Of a DNA stretch of 64,000 nucleotides, positions 54,544 through 63,420 are shown in pieces (within the stretch, counting starts at the first letter, position 1; each line of letters begins with the position of its first letter). The notes below the pieces were generated by a model that was not told the origin of the DNA, ran no database searches, and saw nothing but the letters and a program-made list of their open reading frames with translations. A program made the translations under genes and the position numbers. Origin of the DNA: CAIVVT01 sp963838205 (GTDB lineage: Bacteria; Acidobacteriota; Terriglobia; Bryobacterales; Bryobacteraceae); contig CAWIQF010000020.1 of the NCBI GenBank assembly GCA_963838205.1, forward strand, positions 186,001 through 250,000. Direction: 5' to 3'.

Positions 54544-56724
54544 TTACTCCGCCACTCCCTCCGCGACAGGTAGCTCTTCAGACTCCATAATCGCGGCGGA
54601 CGTCCGCAGATCCACTTCCGTGGGAAGCAGCGAAACCAGCGCATGGTTCGCATTCAGCCTGCAACCCCGGTCCAGTGTGAGGCCGGCGTCGGCGCCCTCC
54701 CATACCGCTGCCCGCAAGTTGCGCACTTGCTTATGATCTCCGATACGGGTGACTACCATGCCGCCCTCCGCAAGTTCTTCATACGGGCTAAGGGCCGGGT
54801 CCACCGCTGCCAGAATGACATTGTCTACTTGGAGAGTGAATTTGCGAAAACCTCTGTCCAAAAGAGTCACTTCGCCGCCGGATGCAATCTCCAACACGGT
54901 GGTGTTGGAGATCACGTTTACGGGATGTTCAAGCAACTTGCTCTTCAAGCCTTCCCCGTTGGAGCCAGCGAAGCGTTTGTACATTACATCGCGGTGGCAC
55001 GGCTCCATCCATAGCGCGAACTCCGGTGCTTCGGTCACCACCCACACATCTTTCCCCGAGGAAGCCAGTTTCTCCGCTGCATCCGCTGCCGCAAAGTGAT
55101 CGCCCCATACCAGAATCTTTGAGCCGGTGATGGCGGGGCCCCGGACTCCTTCCGGATGGAACCGGCATTTATCGAGACCGCAACGCAGAACGTCCTCGAA
55201 CGGAAGCACGATGGAAGAATCGATCCCCGGAATCTCCGGCCTTCTCGTCTTGCCGCCCATTGCCAGAACCACGGCATCATATTGTTGCAGTTCCTCGACT
55301 CGGGGAATGGTGAGGTATTTCACTTCGACCGCAAGCTTCTGGATCTGATGTCTGAGCCAGTCGGCGTACCAGCGCATTTTACTTTTGCCTGGAACGGAGC
55401 AGCAATATAGGATGGCTCCGCCGAGTTCTCCCGTTTTCTCGAAGATCGTCACCCGGTGGCCGCGCAACGTGGCGATGCGAGCGGCTTCCATGCCCCCCGG
55501 ACCGCCGCCCACAATCGCGACCCGCAGTTTTTCGCGGGCGGGCGCGAGATCGAGGAACCGTTCATCGCCAATAGCCGGATTCACGGAGCAGCGCAAATGC
55601 CGCTTGATCATGAGCGACTCCTGCCAACACCCCACGAGACAAGAGATGCACTTGCGGATTTCGTCGGGGCGTCCAGCGTAAGCTTTGTTGGTCCAGTTCG
55701 GATCGGCGATCATTTGCCGCGAGAGTCCAACCAGGTCGGCCTGTCCGCGGGCGACGATGCGTTCACAGAAGGACGGATCGCGCAGGCTGTGGCTGGTGAT
55801 CACCGGCAACTTGATGCGCTTCTTGATTTCTTCTGCGGTGTAGGTATTCCAGCCTTGCGGATACTGCATGGGGTCCATCACGGTGGCGGGGACCTCGAAA
55901 ATACCGGCGCTGATATCGAGGAAAGCCGCTCCCTGTTCTTCGAGGAGCTGTGCCACCTGAATGCTTTCCGATAAGTTGCGCCCGCCCTCGATCCACTCTT
56001 CACCTGAATACCGGACGCCTATTGGGAAATCGGACCCGCACTTGCGCTTGATGCGCGCCATGATTTCGAGCAAGAAACGCATCCGGTTGATGAAGTTTCC
56101 GCCAAAGCGGTCGTTACGCCGGTTGACGTAGGGGCTCATGAACTGGGCGATGAGGTAACCGTGAGCGGCATGAAGCTCCACGCAGTCGAACCCGGCCTGC
56201 TGCACCCGCCAGGCGGCTTCACCAAATTTCTCAACGAGCTCGTAGACCTCATCCACGCTCATTTCGCGGATGGATTTCCCCTTCGCGCCTTCTTCCGCGT
56301 AGACCACTTCATGTCCGGCTGAGCCAGGCAGCGACACCACCTGGTCGGTGGCCGAAATCAGATTCTTCCTGGGCCAGGCAGCTTGCCGGCCCGGATGCTG
56401 AATCTGGACTGCACATCGCGCGCCATGCCGATGCATCGCTTCGGCCAGCTCCGCCAAACCCGGAATCAGCGGATCTTCGTCGAGCGTGATGCAGGTGACG
56501 GTCGGACGGCCTGTGGTGCGGTCGGGCGTAGATGCGCCAACAATAATGAGCCCGCAACCACCTTTCGCGATTTGCTCGTGATACGTAATCACTCGCTGGT
56601 TCACCGATCCGTCGGCATTCGCGGAGCTGATGTCGGTCGGGAGATGGCAGACGCGATTCGCAACTGTGAAGTGGCCAATGCGGATGGGGCTGAACAAGTG
56701 AGGATAGCGGGATTTTGTAGCCAT
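54544..56724 (-). CDS. Old Yellow Enzyme / 2,4-dienoyl-CoA reductase-type flavoprotein
   Basis: A 726-residue cytoplasmic oxidoreductase. The N-terminal FMN barrel (about 1-350) has LFSPIRIGHFTVANRV, GGCGLIIVGA, QIQHPGRQ and CVELHAAHGYLIAQFMSPYV. The 4Fe-4S site is C-x2-C-x3-C-x11-C in CISCLVGC...HLRC (about 365-385). The C-terminal FAD/NAD part starts at RVAIVGGGPGGMEAARIA. This is the domain order of E. coli FadH and related enal or trimethylamine reductases. Substrate is unknown. It is intact and sits just right of the accessory region. Confidence 0.9.
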   Translation of the reverse strand: MATKSRYPHLFSPIRIGHFTVANRVCHLPTDISSANADGSVNQRVITYHEQIAKGGCGLIIVGASTPDRTTGRPTVTCITLDEDPLIPGLAELAEAMHRHGARCAVQIQHPGRQAAWPRKNLISATDQVVSLPGSAGHEVVYAEEGAKGKSIREMSVDEVYELVEKFGEAAWRVQQAGFDCVELHAAHGYLIAQFMSPYVNRRNDRFGGNFINRMRFLLEIMARIKRKCGSDFPIGVRYSGEEWIEGGRNLSESIQVAQLLEEQGAAFLDISAGIFEVPATVMDPMQYPQGWNTYTAEEIKKRIKLPVITSHSLRDPSFCERIVARGQADLVGLSRQMIADPNWTNKAYAGRPDEIRKCISCLVGCWQESLMIKRHLRCSVNPAIGDERFLDLAPAREKLRVAIVGGGPGGMEAARIATLRGHRVTIFEKTGELGGAILYCCSVPGKSKMRWYADWLRHQIQKLAVEVKYLTIPRVEELQQYDAVVLAMGGKTRRPEIPGIDSSIVLPFEDVLRCGLDKCRFHPEGVRGPAITGSKILVWGDHFAAADAAEKLASSGKDVWVVTEAPEFALWMEPCHRDVMYKRFAGSNGEGLKSKLLEHPVNVISNTTVLEIASGGEVTLLDRGFRKFTLQVDNVILAAVDPALSPYEELAEGGMVVTRIGDHKQVRNLRAAVWEGADAGLTLDRGCRLNANHALVSLLPTEVDLRTSAAIMESEELPVAEGVAE

Positions 56725-56856
56725 ATTATGTTCTTATCTGTGTCTGGATTCTATCACTCCCCTCCAAAACGGGACCTCCCGATTGAACACGCTTGGTGGG
56801 TCAGGCAGATAAATGCTCCGAGTGGCGGAACTCGTCTCCCGCGCGCGTGGTTCGCC

Positions 56857-56880
56857 GCTCCCGCTCCCGCTCCCGCTCCC
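56857..56880. repeat. Four perfect GCTCCC hexamers
   Basis: GCTCCC repeats four times in tandem, 38 bp before the VOC protein start. A short hypermutable tract in the leader or promoter of that gene. Confidence 0.85.
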
Positions 56881-56917
56881 GATGCCGGCCTGAGGCGCAT
56901 GTGATACAGTTCCTGCC

Positions 56918-57460
56918 ATGAAGCGACTCTTCGTTCTATTCACGGTTCTATCGATGGCCGCGGCGCTGGCCGTGCCCACCGCCGCGCAGACCGCGCCGCC
57001 GCGCGATCCGGGCTTCCAGTTGATCACCCAGGTGGCGCTGGTTACCAGGAACATCGAAACCAGCGCCCAACACTGGGCGGCGCTGCTGGGCGTCAACGTG
57101 CCCAAAATCATAACCACGCGCCCGGGCAGCGAAGTGCACATGGTTTACCAGGGGAAACCATCCAATGCCCGCGCCAAACTGGCTTTCATCCGCTCCGGGC
57201 AGGTGACGGTGGAGCTCATCGAACCCATCGGCGCCGGCTCCGCGTGGAAGAAGTTCCTGGACGAGCATGGCGAAGGCGTCCATCACATCGCTTTCAACGT
57301 GCAGAACCTGGAGCGGGCCGAATCGGAAATGAAAGCCCTGGGCTACGACGCGATCCATAGCGGCCGCTGGGACTCGGACAACGGCGACTACGTCTACTTC
57401 GACTCCACCAAGGCGATGGGGCTGATGGTGGAACTGCTGCACTCCGACGCGAAGAAGTGA
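56918..57460 (+). CDS. Exported VOC-family (glyoxalase fold) protein
   Basis: A 180-residue protein with signal peptide MKRLFVLFTVLSMAAALA. The VOC fold follows: ITQVALVTRNIETSAQHWAALLG, VELIEPIGAGSAWKKFLDEH, GVHHIAFNVQNLERAESEMK and GLMVELLHS. The fold and the GEGVHHIAF segment resemble methylmalonyl-CoA epimerase, but that enzyme is cytoplasmic, so another role outside the membrane is likely. Metal-binding His/Glu positions appear present. The pseudouridine synthase gene follows directly. Confidence 0.8.
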   Translation: MKRLFVLFTVLSMAAALAVPTAAQTAPPRDPGFQLITQVALVTRNIETSAQHWAALLGVNVPKIITTRPGSEVHMVYQGKPSNARAKLAFIRSGQVTVELIEPIGAGSAWKKFLDEHGEGVHHIAFNVQNLERAESEMKALGYDAIHSGRWDSDNGDYVYFDSTKAMGLMVELLHSDAKK

Positions 57461-57470
57461 GGCCCGCGCC

Positions 57471-58076
57471 CTGCTGCCCCGCTGCCTGGTTTTCAATAAG
57501 CCCTATGGCGTGCCGTCGCAATTCTCCGACCCGGCCGGCGAGTTCGGCCGCACGCTACGCGACTACATCCCCGTGCCCGACGTGTACCCGGTGGGCCGCC
57601 TGGACCGCGATAGCGAAGGGCTGCTGCTGCTCACCGGCGACGGCGTCCTGCAGCACCGCCTGACCGACCCGCGCTATCAACATCCGAAAACGTACCTGGT
57701 CCAGATCGAAGGCGCGCCGGCGGATGCGGATCTCGAACCCCTACGCGCCGGCGTCGTGATTCAGGGCTATCTCACGCGTCCGGCCCAGGCGCGCATTCTC
57801 GACGAGGAACCCAAGCTGTGGCCGCGCGATCCGCCCGTCCGCTTCCGGAAATCGATTCCCACCGCCTGGATCGAAGTCGTGCTGCACGAGGGTCGCAACC
57901 GGCAGGTCCGCCGCATGACCGCGGCCATCGGCTGCCCCACGCTGAGGCTGGTGCGCTGGGCCATTGGCCCCGTCACCCTCGGCGCGCTGGCCCCCGGCGA
58001 GTGGTGCGACCTGCGCCCGCGCGAGTTGCTGGAGTTGCGCCGGCTGGCGCGCTCGGCCGCGACTCCGGATAGGTGA
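57471..58076 (+). CDS. rluE: Pseudouridine synthase, RluE-type, with a likely CTG start
   Basis: Modifies a uridine of 23S rRNA. The catalytic motif is PVGRLDRDSEGLLLLTGDG with the nucleophile aspartate in RLDRD; the C-terminal WIEVVLHEGRNRQVRRM is also typical. The family-wide start LVFNKPYG is coded at 57486-57509, before the first standard start codon (GTG 57510). No ATG, GTG or TTG exists upstream in frame. CTG at 57471, with GAGG eight bases before it, would include this segment. Coordinates here use that CTG. The 3' end overlaps truA by 104 bp, tail to tail. Confidence 0.8.
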   Translation: MLPRCLVFNKPYGVPSQFSDPAGEFGRTLRDYIPVPDVYPVGRLDRDSEGLLLLTGDGVLQHRLTDPRYQHPKTYLVQIEGAPADADLEPLRAGVVIQGYLTRPAQARILDEEPKLWPRDPPVRFRKSIPTAWIEVVLHEGRNRQVRRMTAAIGCPTLRLVRWAIGPVTLGALAPGEWCDLRPRELLELRRLARSAATPDR

Positions 58077-58881
58077 CCTTTTCCAGAAACAAGCCCGCCG
58101 AGGGTACGGTCCAGGCCGCCAGCATCACGCCCGCCTGCGGCTCGGCATTGATCAGACGGCGGAATTGCTCGACGCTCAGGTCCCCGCGGCCGACTCTCAC
58201 CACCGCCCCCATCACCCGCCGCACCATCCGCCACAGGAAATGCGAGGCTTCGATACGGAACTCCAGCCGCCGCTCGTTCTCTTCGAGACTCGCCGATTCG
58301 ACCTCGACGATCGTGGACTCGTCCGGCCGCGCCGCGTCCGCGGCCCGGAACAGGACGAAGTCGTGCCGCCCCGGGAGCAGCGCCACGGCCTGGCGCATGG
58401 CCGCGATGTCCAGCGGCTCCTTGATCCACCACACGAACTTCTTGGAAAACGCGTCCTTCTGCTTCGCGATGCGGTAGACGTAGGTGCGCCGCAGCGCGTC
58501 GTGCCGCGCGTGGAAGTAGTTCGACGCCGGCTCGACCGCGAGCACGGTAATGTCGTATGGCAGCGCCTCGTTGAGCGCCAGCAGCAACTGCTCCAGATCG
58601 GGCGGCGCGTCGGCCAGCTCCGCTCGCACGTGCGCCACCTGTCCCAACGCGTGCACGCCCGCATCGGTCCGCCCAGCGCCCACGAGTTCCACAGCCCGCC
58701 CCAGGCTTTTCTCCGCCGCCAGGCGCAGTTCGCCCATCACCGTGCGCGCGTTGCGCTGCTCCGCCCAGCCGCTGTAGCGCGAACCGTCGTACTCCAGCGT
58801 CAGTTTCCAGGTGTGCAGCCGGGCCGCCCGCGGTGCGCGGCCGAGTGCGATCCGTCGCGCCTCCGTCTCATCGTTTTTCAT
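57973..58881 (-). CDS. truA: tRNA pseudouridine(38-40) synthase
   Basis: A 302-residue enzyme from ATG 58881. Key features are LTLEYDGSRYSGWAEQRN, the catalytic aspartate in VGAGRTDAGVHALGQVAHV, YHARH-like YFHARHDALRRTYVYRI, and the C-terminal ASHFLWRMVRRVMG. The last about 34 residues (Arg/Ala/Pro-rich) are translated from the strand opposite rluE and have no family match, so the natural end was probably near SRPS. Its start overlaps the stop of the BNR gene by 4 bp (ATGA), so the two are translationally coupled. Confidence 0.94.
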   Translation of the reverse strand: MKNDETEARRIALGRAPRAARLHTWKLTLEYDGSRYSGWAEQRNARTVMGELRLAAEKSLGRAVELVGAGRTDAGVHALGQVAHVRAELADAPPDLEQLLLALNEALPYDITVLAVEPASNYFHARHDALRRTYVYRIAKQKDAFSKKFVWWIKEPLDIAAMRQAVALLPGRHDFVLFRAADAARPDESTIVEVESASLEENERRLEFRIEASHFLWRMVRRVMGAVVRVGRGDLSVEQFRRLINAEPQAGVMLAAWTVPSAGLFLEKVTYPESRPSAPAGATPATRAGAGRTTRRGPARRG

Positions 58882-61172
58882 TGGGCGATCGGGACTGGCG
58901 CCACGATGTCCTCGGGAGCGGTCGTGTCTCCGGCGGCCGGTCCATGCCAGACGCTTCCTCCGAAAGTAGTGATATAGATTTTTGAAGCATCGTTCGGATC
59001 CACGATCACACGGTGGCCCCATTTGAAGTTATAGCCGCGGATGCGCGTCCAGTGCAGGCCCGCGTCGGTCGAACGGTACGCGCCCGCATCGAAGCCACAG
59101 ACATATAGCGTATCCGGCGCCTTCAGGTCGATCGTTACGTCATAGACGTGTTGCGACTGGTTGAAGACATTCTTCCAGGTCTGACCCTTATCGATTGAAA
59201 GAAACACACCGCCGCCCGTGTCCACGTCAGTTCGTTCCTGGCCCCAGGCCGCGAGATACATGCGACGGTTATCGCGCGGGTCCAGCGCCAGCCCATTCGG
59301 CCCATTGCAGCCGTCCGGAAGAGTCATCTTCTCCCATTGCTCCGCTCCATCGGTCGATCTATAGAGAGCGCCGCTGCCGGGTTCGCCGTAACGCCCGCCG
59401 TTGTTGCGAGCCAGAATCAGATATAGAGTGCCATCGTCAGCGCGTACGATGCGCCATGCAAATGGTATGGCCTCGGCGATTCCGCGGTTCTTTAACTGCC
59501 AGGTTCTCCCGTTATCCGTCGATTTGTATACGCCGCTTCCAAACCCGCAGGCATATAGCGTTCGTTGGCCGACCGGGCTTGCGGGATCGAGCAGAATATG
59601 AGTGACCGCTGTCTCCTGCATACCAGCGTTCGACACGGTCCAATGTCGGCCGCCATCCATTGAAATACCGACACCGCCCACATACCTGGTTGGAGAACTC
59701 TGGTGCCACATCTTGGGCCGAGGCAGGTCGTGGACAGCGCTGAACGCGCCCCACAGCAGGCCTTTCACCTGCGGATCGAACGCGAGCCAGTAGGTCGTAT
59801 TCCGCCAGCGCTCCGGCACGCCGTTCGTCGCGCTCTCCCAGGACCGGCCGCCAGCATAGCTATGAAAGCTGCCAATGTCGGTGTAATCGATGAAAACGTG
59901 CTGCGGATCGAAGGGGTCAAATTGCACACCGTAGCTGGTAGTAACATCCAGACCTCGCGTGGTCCAGCGGCTGTCTCCCACTCTTACGGAATTGACCTGA
60001 GCCCATGTCTTGCCGCCGTCCACCGTGCGGTAGGTACGGAAAAGGTCGGTCGCGTAACAGATGTCGGCGTTGCCAGGCGCGACGCCCAGACTGTCGGGAG
60101 CGTCGAAGAAGACATTGTCGCCCCCTCCGGCCGCACGCGGCTCGATCCAGGAAGCGTCGAGGTTTGACGCCGGCTGGGTCGATTCCCGAAATACGATCGA
60201 CCAGCGCCGGCCTCCATCGACGGTCTTCGCTATGCCGTTGTAAACATCTTCATGGCGCTCGCCCAGCTTAAGATTGCGGAACCCGGCGTATGCAATCCTC
60301 GCATTGCGGGCCGCGGTAGCCACCGTCGCAAATCGCCCCGACTGCTGGCCCAGCGCGGGCGTGCGCAATTGCCAGTTACTTCCTCCGTCTTCGGAGACGA
60401 ACAAGGCCCCCTTGTTCGTTGTCACATAGATATTCGTTGTGCTTTCCAACTCACCCACGCTGGCATTGACGATCACCGCGCCGGGACCTGGATGCGTCTC
60501 CCACTTGCCGCTGGCGCTGCGGTAAACATTCTTAGTGCCAATCGCCATGAGACCGCTGGGCGTGTTCTGCAAGAGGAGGATCCGCTCAGCGGGAAACTCG
60601 TGCTCGCGTTGGAAAGACACACCACGGTCGGTCGAGACCAGAAGTGCTGAACTACCATCGCGCGAATTGGCAAATGCCACATGGATGACCTTCGAGTCCT
60701 TAGGGTCCACGACAATTGCGCCAATACGCAAGCCGCGAGAGTAGTTCTTGTCGCTCGACGTGAGACTATAATCCGCGTGGTCCCCGTTTTGGTGCTCCAC
60801 AGTGTCCTGGGCGGGATCGGGAAAAATCATGCGCCACGTGCGGCCACTGTCGTCACTGCGCCACAATGCGGCATTGCCGGCGTAGATCACCTTGGGATCG
60901 CCGGGATCGAAGGCGAATGTTTCGATGACCGTGCGCAGGTGAAATAAGCGCCAGGACTGGCCGCCATCGAGGGTAATGTAGCCCCCCGTCATGTCACAGT
61001 GTTCGACGACAATGTTGAAATCGTGCGGGCTGATCGTGGGAGCGATCATCGTGCCACCACCACCCGGTCCAATGATCCGCCACGCGTCGAACCGCTGCGC
61101 GGGGCCCGGGGTCTGGGCGGCTGCCAGCGCCAGCCCTAATAGAACAAAGGTAACAAGCGAACTCCATCGCAT
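58878..61172 (-). CDS. Exported BNR/sortilin-type beta-propeller protein
   Basis: A 764-residue protein with signal peptide MRWSSLVTFVLLGLALAAAQ. It holds many BNR-like S/T-x-D-x-G-x-x-W repeats, for example SDDSGRTWRM, STDRGVSFQ, SEDGGSNWQL, TVDGGRRWSI, SMDGGRHWTV, STDNGRTWQL and SIDKGQTWKN. The spread is typical of two-propeller proteins related to GH74 xyloglucanases or VPS10 (sortilin-like) proteins common in acidobacteria. No GH74 catalytic aspartates can be assigned with confidence, so a binding or glycan role is open. It is coupled to truA by a 4-bp overlap. Confidence 0.85.
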   Translation of the reverse strand: MRWSSLVTFVLLGLALAAAQTPGPAQRFDAWRIIGPGGGGTMIAPTISPHDFNIVVEHCDMTGGYITLDGGQSWRLFHLRTVIETFAFDPGDPKVIYAGNAALWRSDDSGRTWRMIFPDPAQDTVEHQNGDHADYSLTSSDKNYSRGLRIGAIVVDPKDSKVIHVAFANSRDGSSALLVSTDRGVSFQREHEFPAERILLLQNTPSGLMAIGTKNVYRSASGKWETHPGPGAVIVNASVGELESTTNIYVTTNKGALFVSEDGGSNWQLRTPALGQQSGRFATVATAARNARIAYAGFRNLKLGERHEDVYNGIAKTVDGGRRWSIVFRESTQPASNLDASWIEPRAAGGGDNVFFDAPDSLGVAPGNADICYATDLFRTYRTVDGGKTWAQVNSVRVGDSRWTTRGLDVTTSYGVQFDPFDPQHVFIDYTDIGSFHSYAGGRSWESATNGVPERWRNTTYWLAFDPQVKGLLWGAFSAVHDLPRPKMWHQSSPTRYVGGVGISMDGGRHWTVSNAGMQETAVTHILLDPASPVGQRTLYACGFGSGVYKSTDNGRTWQLKNRGIAEAIPFAWRIVRADDGTLYLILARNNGGRYGEPGSGALYRSTDGAEQWEKMTLPDGCNGPNGLALDPRDNRRMYLAAWGQERTDVDTGGGVFLSIDKGQTWKNVFNQSQHVYDVTIDLKAPDTLYVCGFDAGAYRSTDAGLHWTRIRGYNFKWGHRVIVDPNDASKIYITTFGGSVWHGPAAGDTTAPEDIVAPVPIAQ

Positions 61173-61382
61173 GACTCAACTGCTCCTATACGCCTATGCT
61201 CGCACAAGGCTGCGGATACGAATCCACTGAGTCGAGTTATTACGGAATGAGGTGCGCGGCGGAGACTCAATTCAGCTTGAGTTCGACGCAAGGCCGTTCA
61301 GGATGGTAGGCCGACGGACCACGGCGCGCCGATTGCCGCCGGCCCCCACGATCTTGCAACCGGCAGGGCCGCACATGCGCGT

Positions 61383-61619
61383 TTACCGAAGTTCGCGCCA
61401 GTCTTGCTCGTTCAATTCAACGTTATGCTTCTTCGCGGCGGATTGAATGCGTTTCCAGGCGGCATCGCGTTCAGAGTCGCTCACGCCTTGCACCTGCCGG
61501 AAACCGGCGATTGCGTTGCGGACGTGAGCGGCGTCATGGATCGGTTCCTTGCGTTCCTTGGGGAAAGCGAAGTTGTCATCGGCGATCTGGTCGCGGCCAG
61601 CTTCATTGATTTTGGGCAT
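61383..61619 (-). CDS. Small DUF6582-like protein
   Basis: A 78-residue protein from ATG 61619 (MPKINEAGRDQIADDNFAF). The core LPIHDAAHVRNA-type segment appears here as PIHDAAHVRNAIAGFRQV, followed by DSERDAAWKRIQSAAKKHNV. The same layout occurs in DUF6582 and in phage-associated small proteins; no function is established. A longer frame to 61661 adds a non-matching N-terminus. Confidence 0.65.
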   Translation of the reverse strand: MPKINEAGRDQIADDNFAFPKERKEPIHDAAHVRNAIAGFRQVQGVSDSERDAAWKRIQSAAKKHNVELNEQDWRELR

Positions 61620-61648
61620 GATAATTGGACAGCAAGCCAATGGCCAAC

Positions 61649-62809
61649 TTACCCGCGCCATCGCAGGAACGCGGCGACACCGCCGGTCGATTCGAGCAAA
61701 GCCGCGTCTTCAATAAACGTCACTGTGGCGCCGATTTGCTTGGCTTTCAACACCAACTGATCGGACAGGGACGCGTGCCGCGGCTCTTCGCTGTCCGTTC
61801 CCGCCGCTGCAGCGGCGCTCTCCACCGCGAGGATCGCTTGCGCTTCCTCCAGTTGGGAATGGCCCTGATCGAGCGCGCCGGTGATGAGCAATTCTTCGAC
61901 TTGTCCTTTGGCCAGGGCCTCCAGCGTCTCCTCGATCCCGGCGACGGCCAATCCTCGAGCCCGATATTGCTGCATCAACCGGTCCACCTTTTCCGCGGAG
62001 GTCGTAGCTTCCTGCTCTTGTAGCTTCTCGAGAGTGGCGGCCAGGACATCGTGCTCAGACGCATGAATATCGAGCTTCATTACTTCCACCGTGGAGTTCA
62101 TTTCCTGATGCAGTTGTTCCTGCAGCAGCGCAATTACAGCCGAATCTCCGGCCAGGATGATGTGACTTATTTTGTCTTCGCGGACAATCTCAGCCAGCCG
62201 TTCCATGACTTCTTTGGCGTGCTCCGCGTGCGCATTCCCCACGCGCCGCTGGTAGCGGGCTTGCGACCATCCACCGACCTTTACCCGATGAACCTTCTTG
62301 CCTTTCACCTCCTCCGCGGCGATCGCATGGTCCAGCCCGAAGACGAAGATACGCGCCGTATTCATATCCGTAAGCACCGCGGCGTAGCGCGGGTATTGCT
62401 CATCGATATGGGCCAGATGATACAGCAAAGGCTGTTTGTAGGCGTAGACGCGGTTGTCGCTGACAGGAGCGGCTAACTGGATTGCCTCAAAGAACTCTCC
62501 CGCGCCCCAACACGCGAATAGGGCGACTCCGTTCGCCGCGTGGTCGATTTTGTCCGCGACATAGGAGAGGATTCGCTCCACATCCCGATCGAAACTGTGG
62601 CGGTCGGGGGAACCCGGCGCCCAGGTCCTGGCGAGGGCCTTGAATTCGCGATGGAGATACGGCACCGCGTCGGTCGCGCGTCCGTGCTGATCCGGCTGAG
62701 TGTTCAGATAGACGCTCACCACCGGCAAGGTGGTGGGCTCGAACGCCACCAGCCGCGCCAGAGGCTCTTCCATGGTGCTCGCCAGTGGTTCCGTGATGGT
62801 GGATGACAT
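61649..62809 (-). CDS. baeRF-type protein (bacterial eRF1-like / VLRF1 superfamily)
   Basis: A 386-residue protein from ATG 62809 (MSSTITEPLASTMEEPLARL). The N-terminal half has VVSVYLNTQPDQHGRATDAV and a beta-rich segment RYAAVLTDMNTARIFVFGLD. The loop GGWSQARYQRRVGNAHAEH corresponds to the catalytic GGQ-like loop of the eRF1-related VLRF1/baeRF group. The C-terminal part has ISHIILAGDSAVIALL and VEELLITGALDQG. Members are thought to act on peptidyl-tRNA at stalled ribosomes, but bacterial baeRFs are barely studied. The frame is open to 62968 without a better start. Confidence 0.7.
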   Translation of the reverse strand: MSSTITEPLASTMEEPLARLVAFEPTTLPVVSVYLNTQPDQHGRATDAVPYLHREFKALARTWAPGSPDRHSFDRDVERILSYVADKIDHAANGVALFACWGAGEFFEAIQLAAPVSDNRVYAYKQPLLYHLAHIDEQYPRYAAVLTDMNTARIFVFGLDHAIAAEEVKGKKVHRVKVGGWSQARYQRRVGNAHAEHAKEVMERLAEIVREDKISHIILAGDSAVIALLQEQLHQEMNSTVEVMKLDIHASEHDVLAATLEKLQEQEATTSAEKVDRLMQQYRARGLAVAGIEETLEALAKGQVEELLITGALDQGHSQLEEAQAILAVESAAAAAGTDSEEPRHASLSDQLVLKAKQIGATVTFIEDAALLESTGGVAAFLRWRG

Positions 62810-63420
62810 GGCATTGCGCTCGCACGCAGTTGGCCAATACGCTGAGGAAGAGGTTTTCGCACGCTCGCTGAGGGCCGGGGCGTCCCACGATGATGGGACA
62901 ATCTCGCGCTGCCAGCGCCGCCTCGAGTTCCGTTGTGCGAGCGAGATTGGCGGAAGAGGCATTCGCATTGAGCGGGACCTGATTGGGGCCTTCAGCCTGC
63001 TTGTGCAATACCATCAAACGGCCAGTTGTCAATGCTTTACGAACAGTCCTACGGTGCCCCCCGGCTTCGGTCCGGGCACAGGGCAGGCGCATGGCCGGTC
63101 ATACGGAAACAGTCCCCACTCAGACCGTTTTTACGCACCGCCGCTCATGGAGCCGCGGCGCTGCTCTCTCGACTTCGCCGTTCCGTCCGTGCCATCCTGC
63201 CGGCGGCAAGCCGGGCAAAGATTTCTCGCGGGAATGCACCTAGAGCAATTCCTGGTATTCTGTGTTTCACGATTGGTCACCGCCGCGAAGGCCGTTGCCC
63301 ATCCAAAAGCCTGTCCAGGACTGGCGTGGCGCTGGTTGTGCGGCGCCGCAAGGTAACGGCGCGGTGTGTTTGCTAAACTAAAGGTTTCCCAATTTCATTC
63401 AGGAGATTCGTGGGACTTTC
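62810..63420. other. 611-bp gap between baeRF and efp, nothing supported
   Basis: The two genes diverge from this region, so promoters must lie here, but no convincing -35/-10 pair is seen. Frames crossing it have no family features. Confidence 0.4.

Noticed and set aside
62810..63092. Possible extra gene upstream of baeRF on the minus strand
   Set aside because: The frame (about MVLHKQAEG onward) is open but overlaps baeRF in a different frame and has no recognisable feature.
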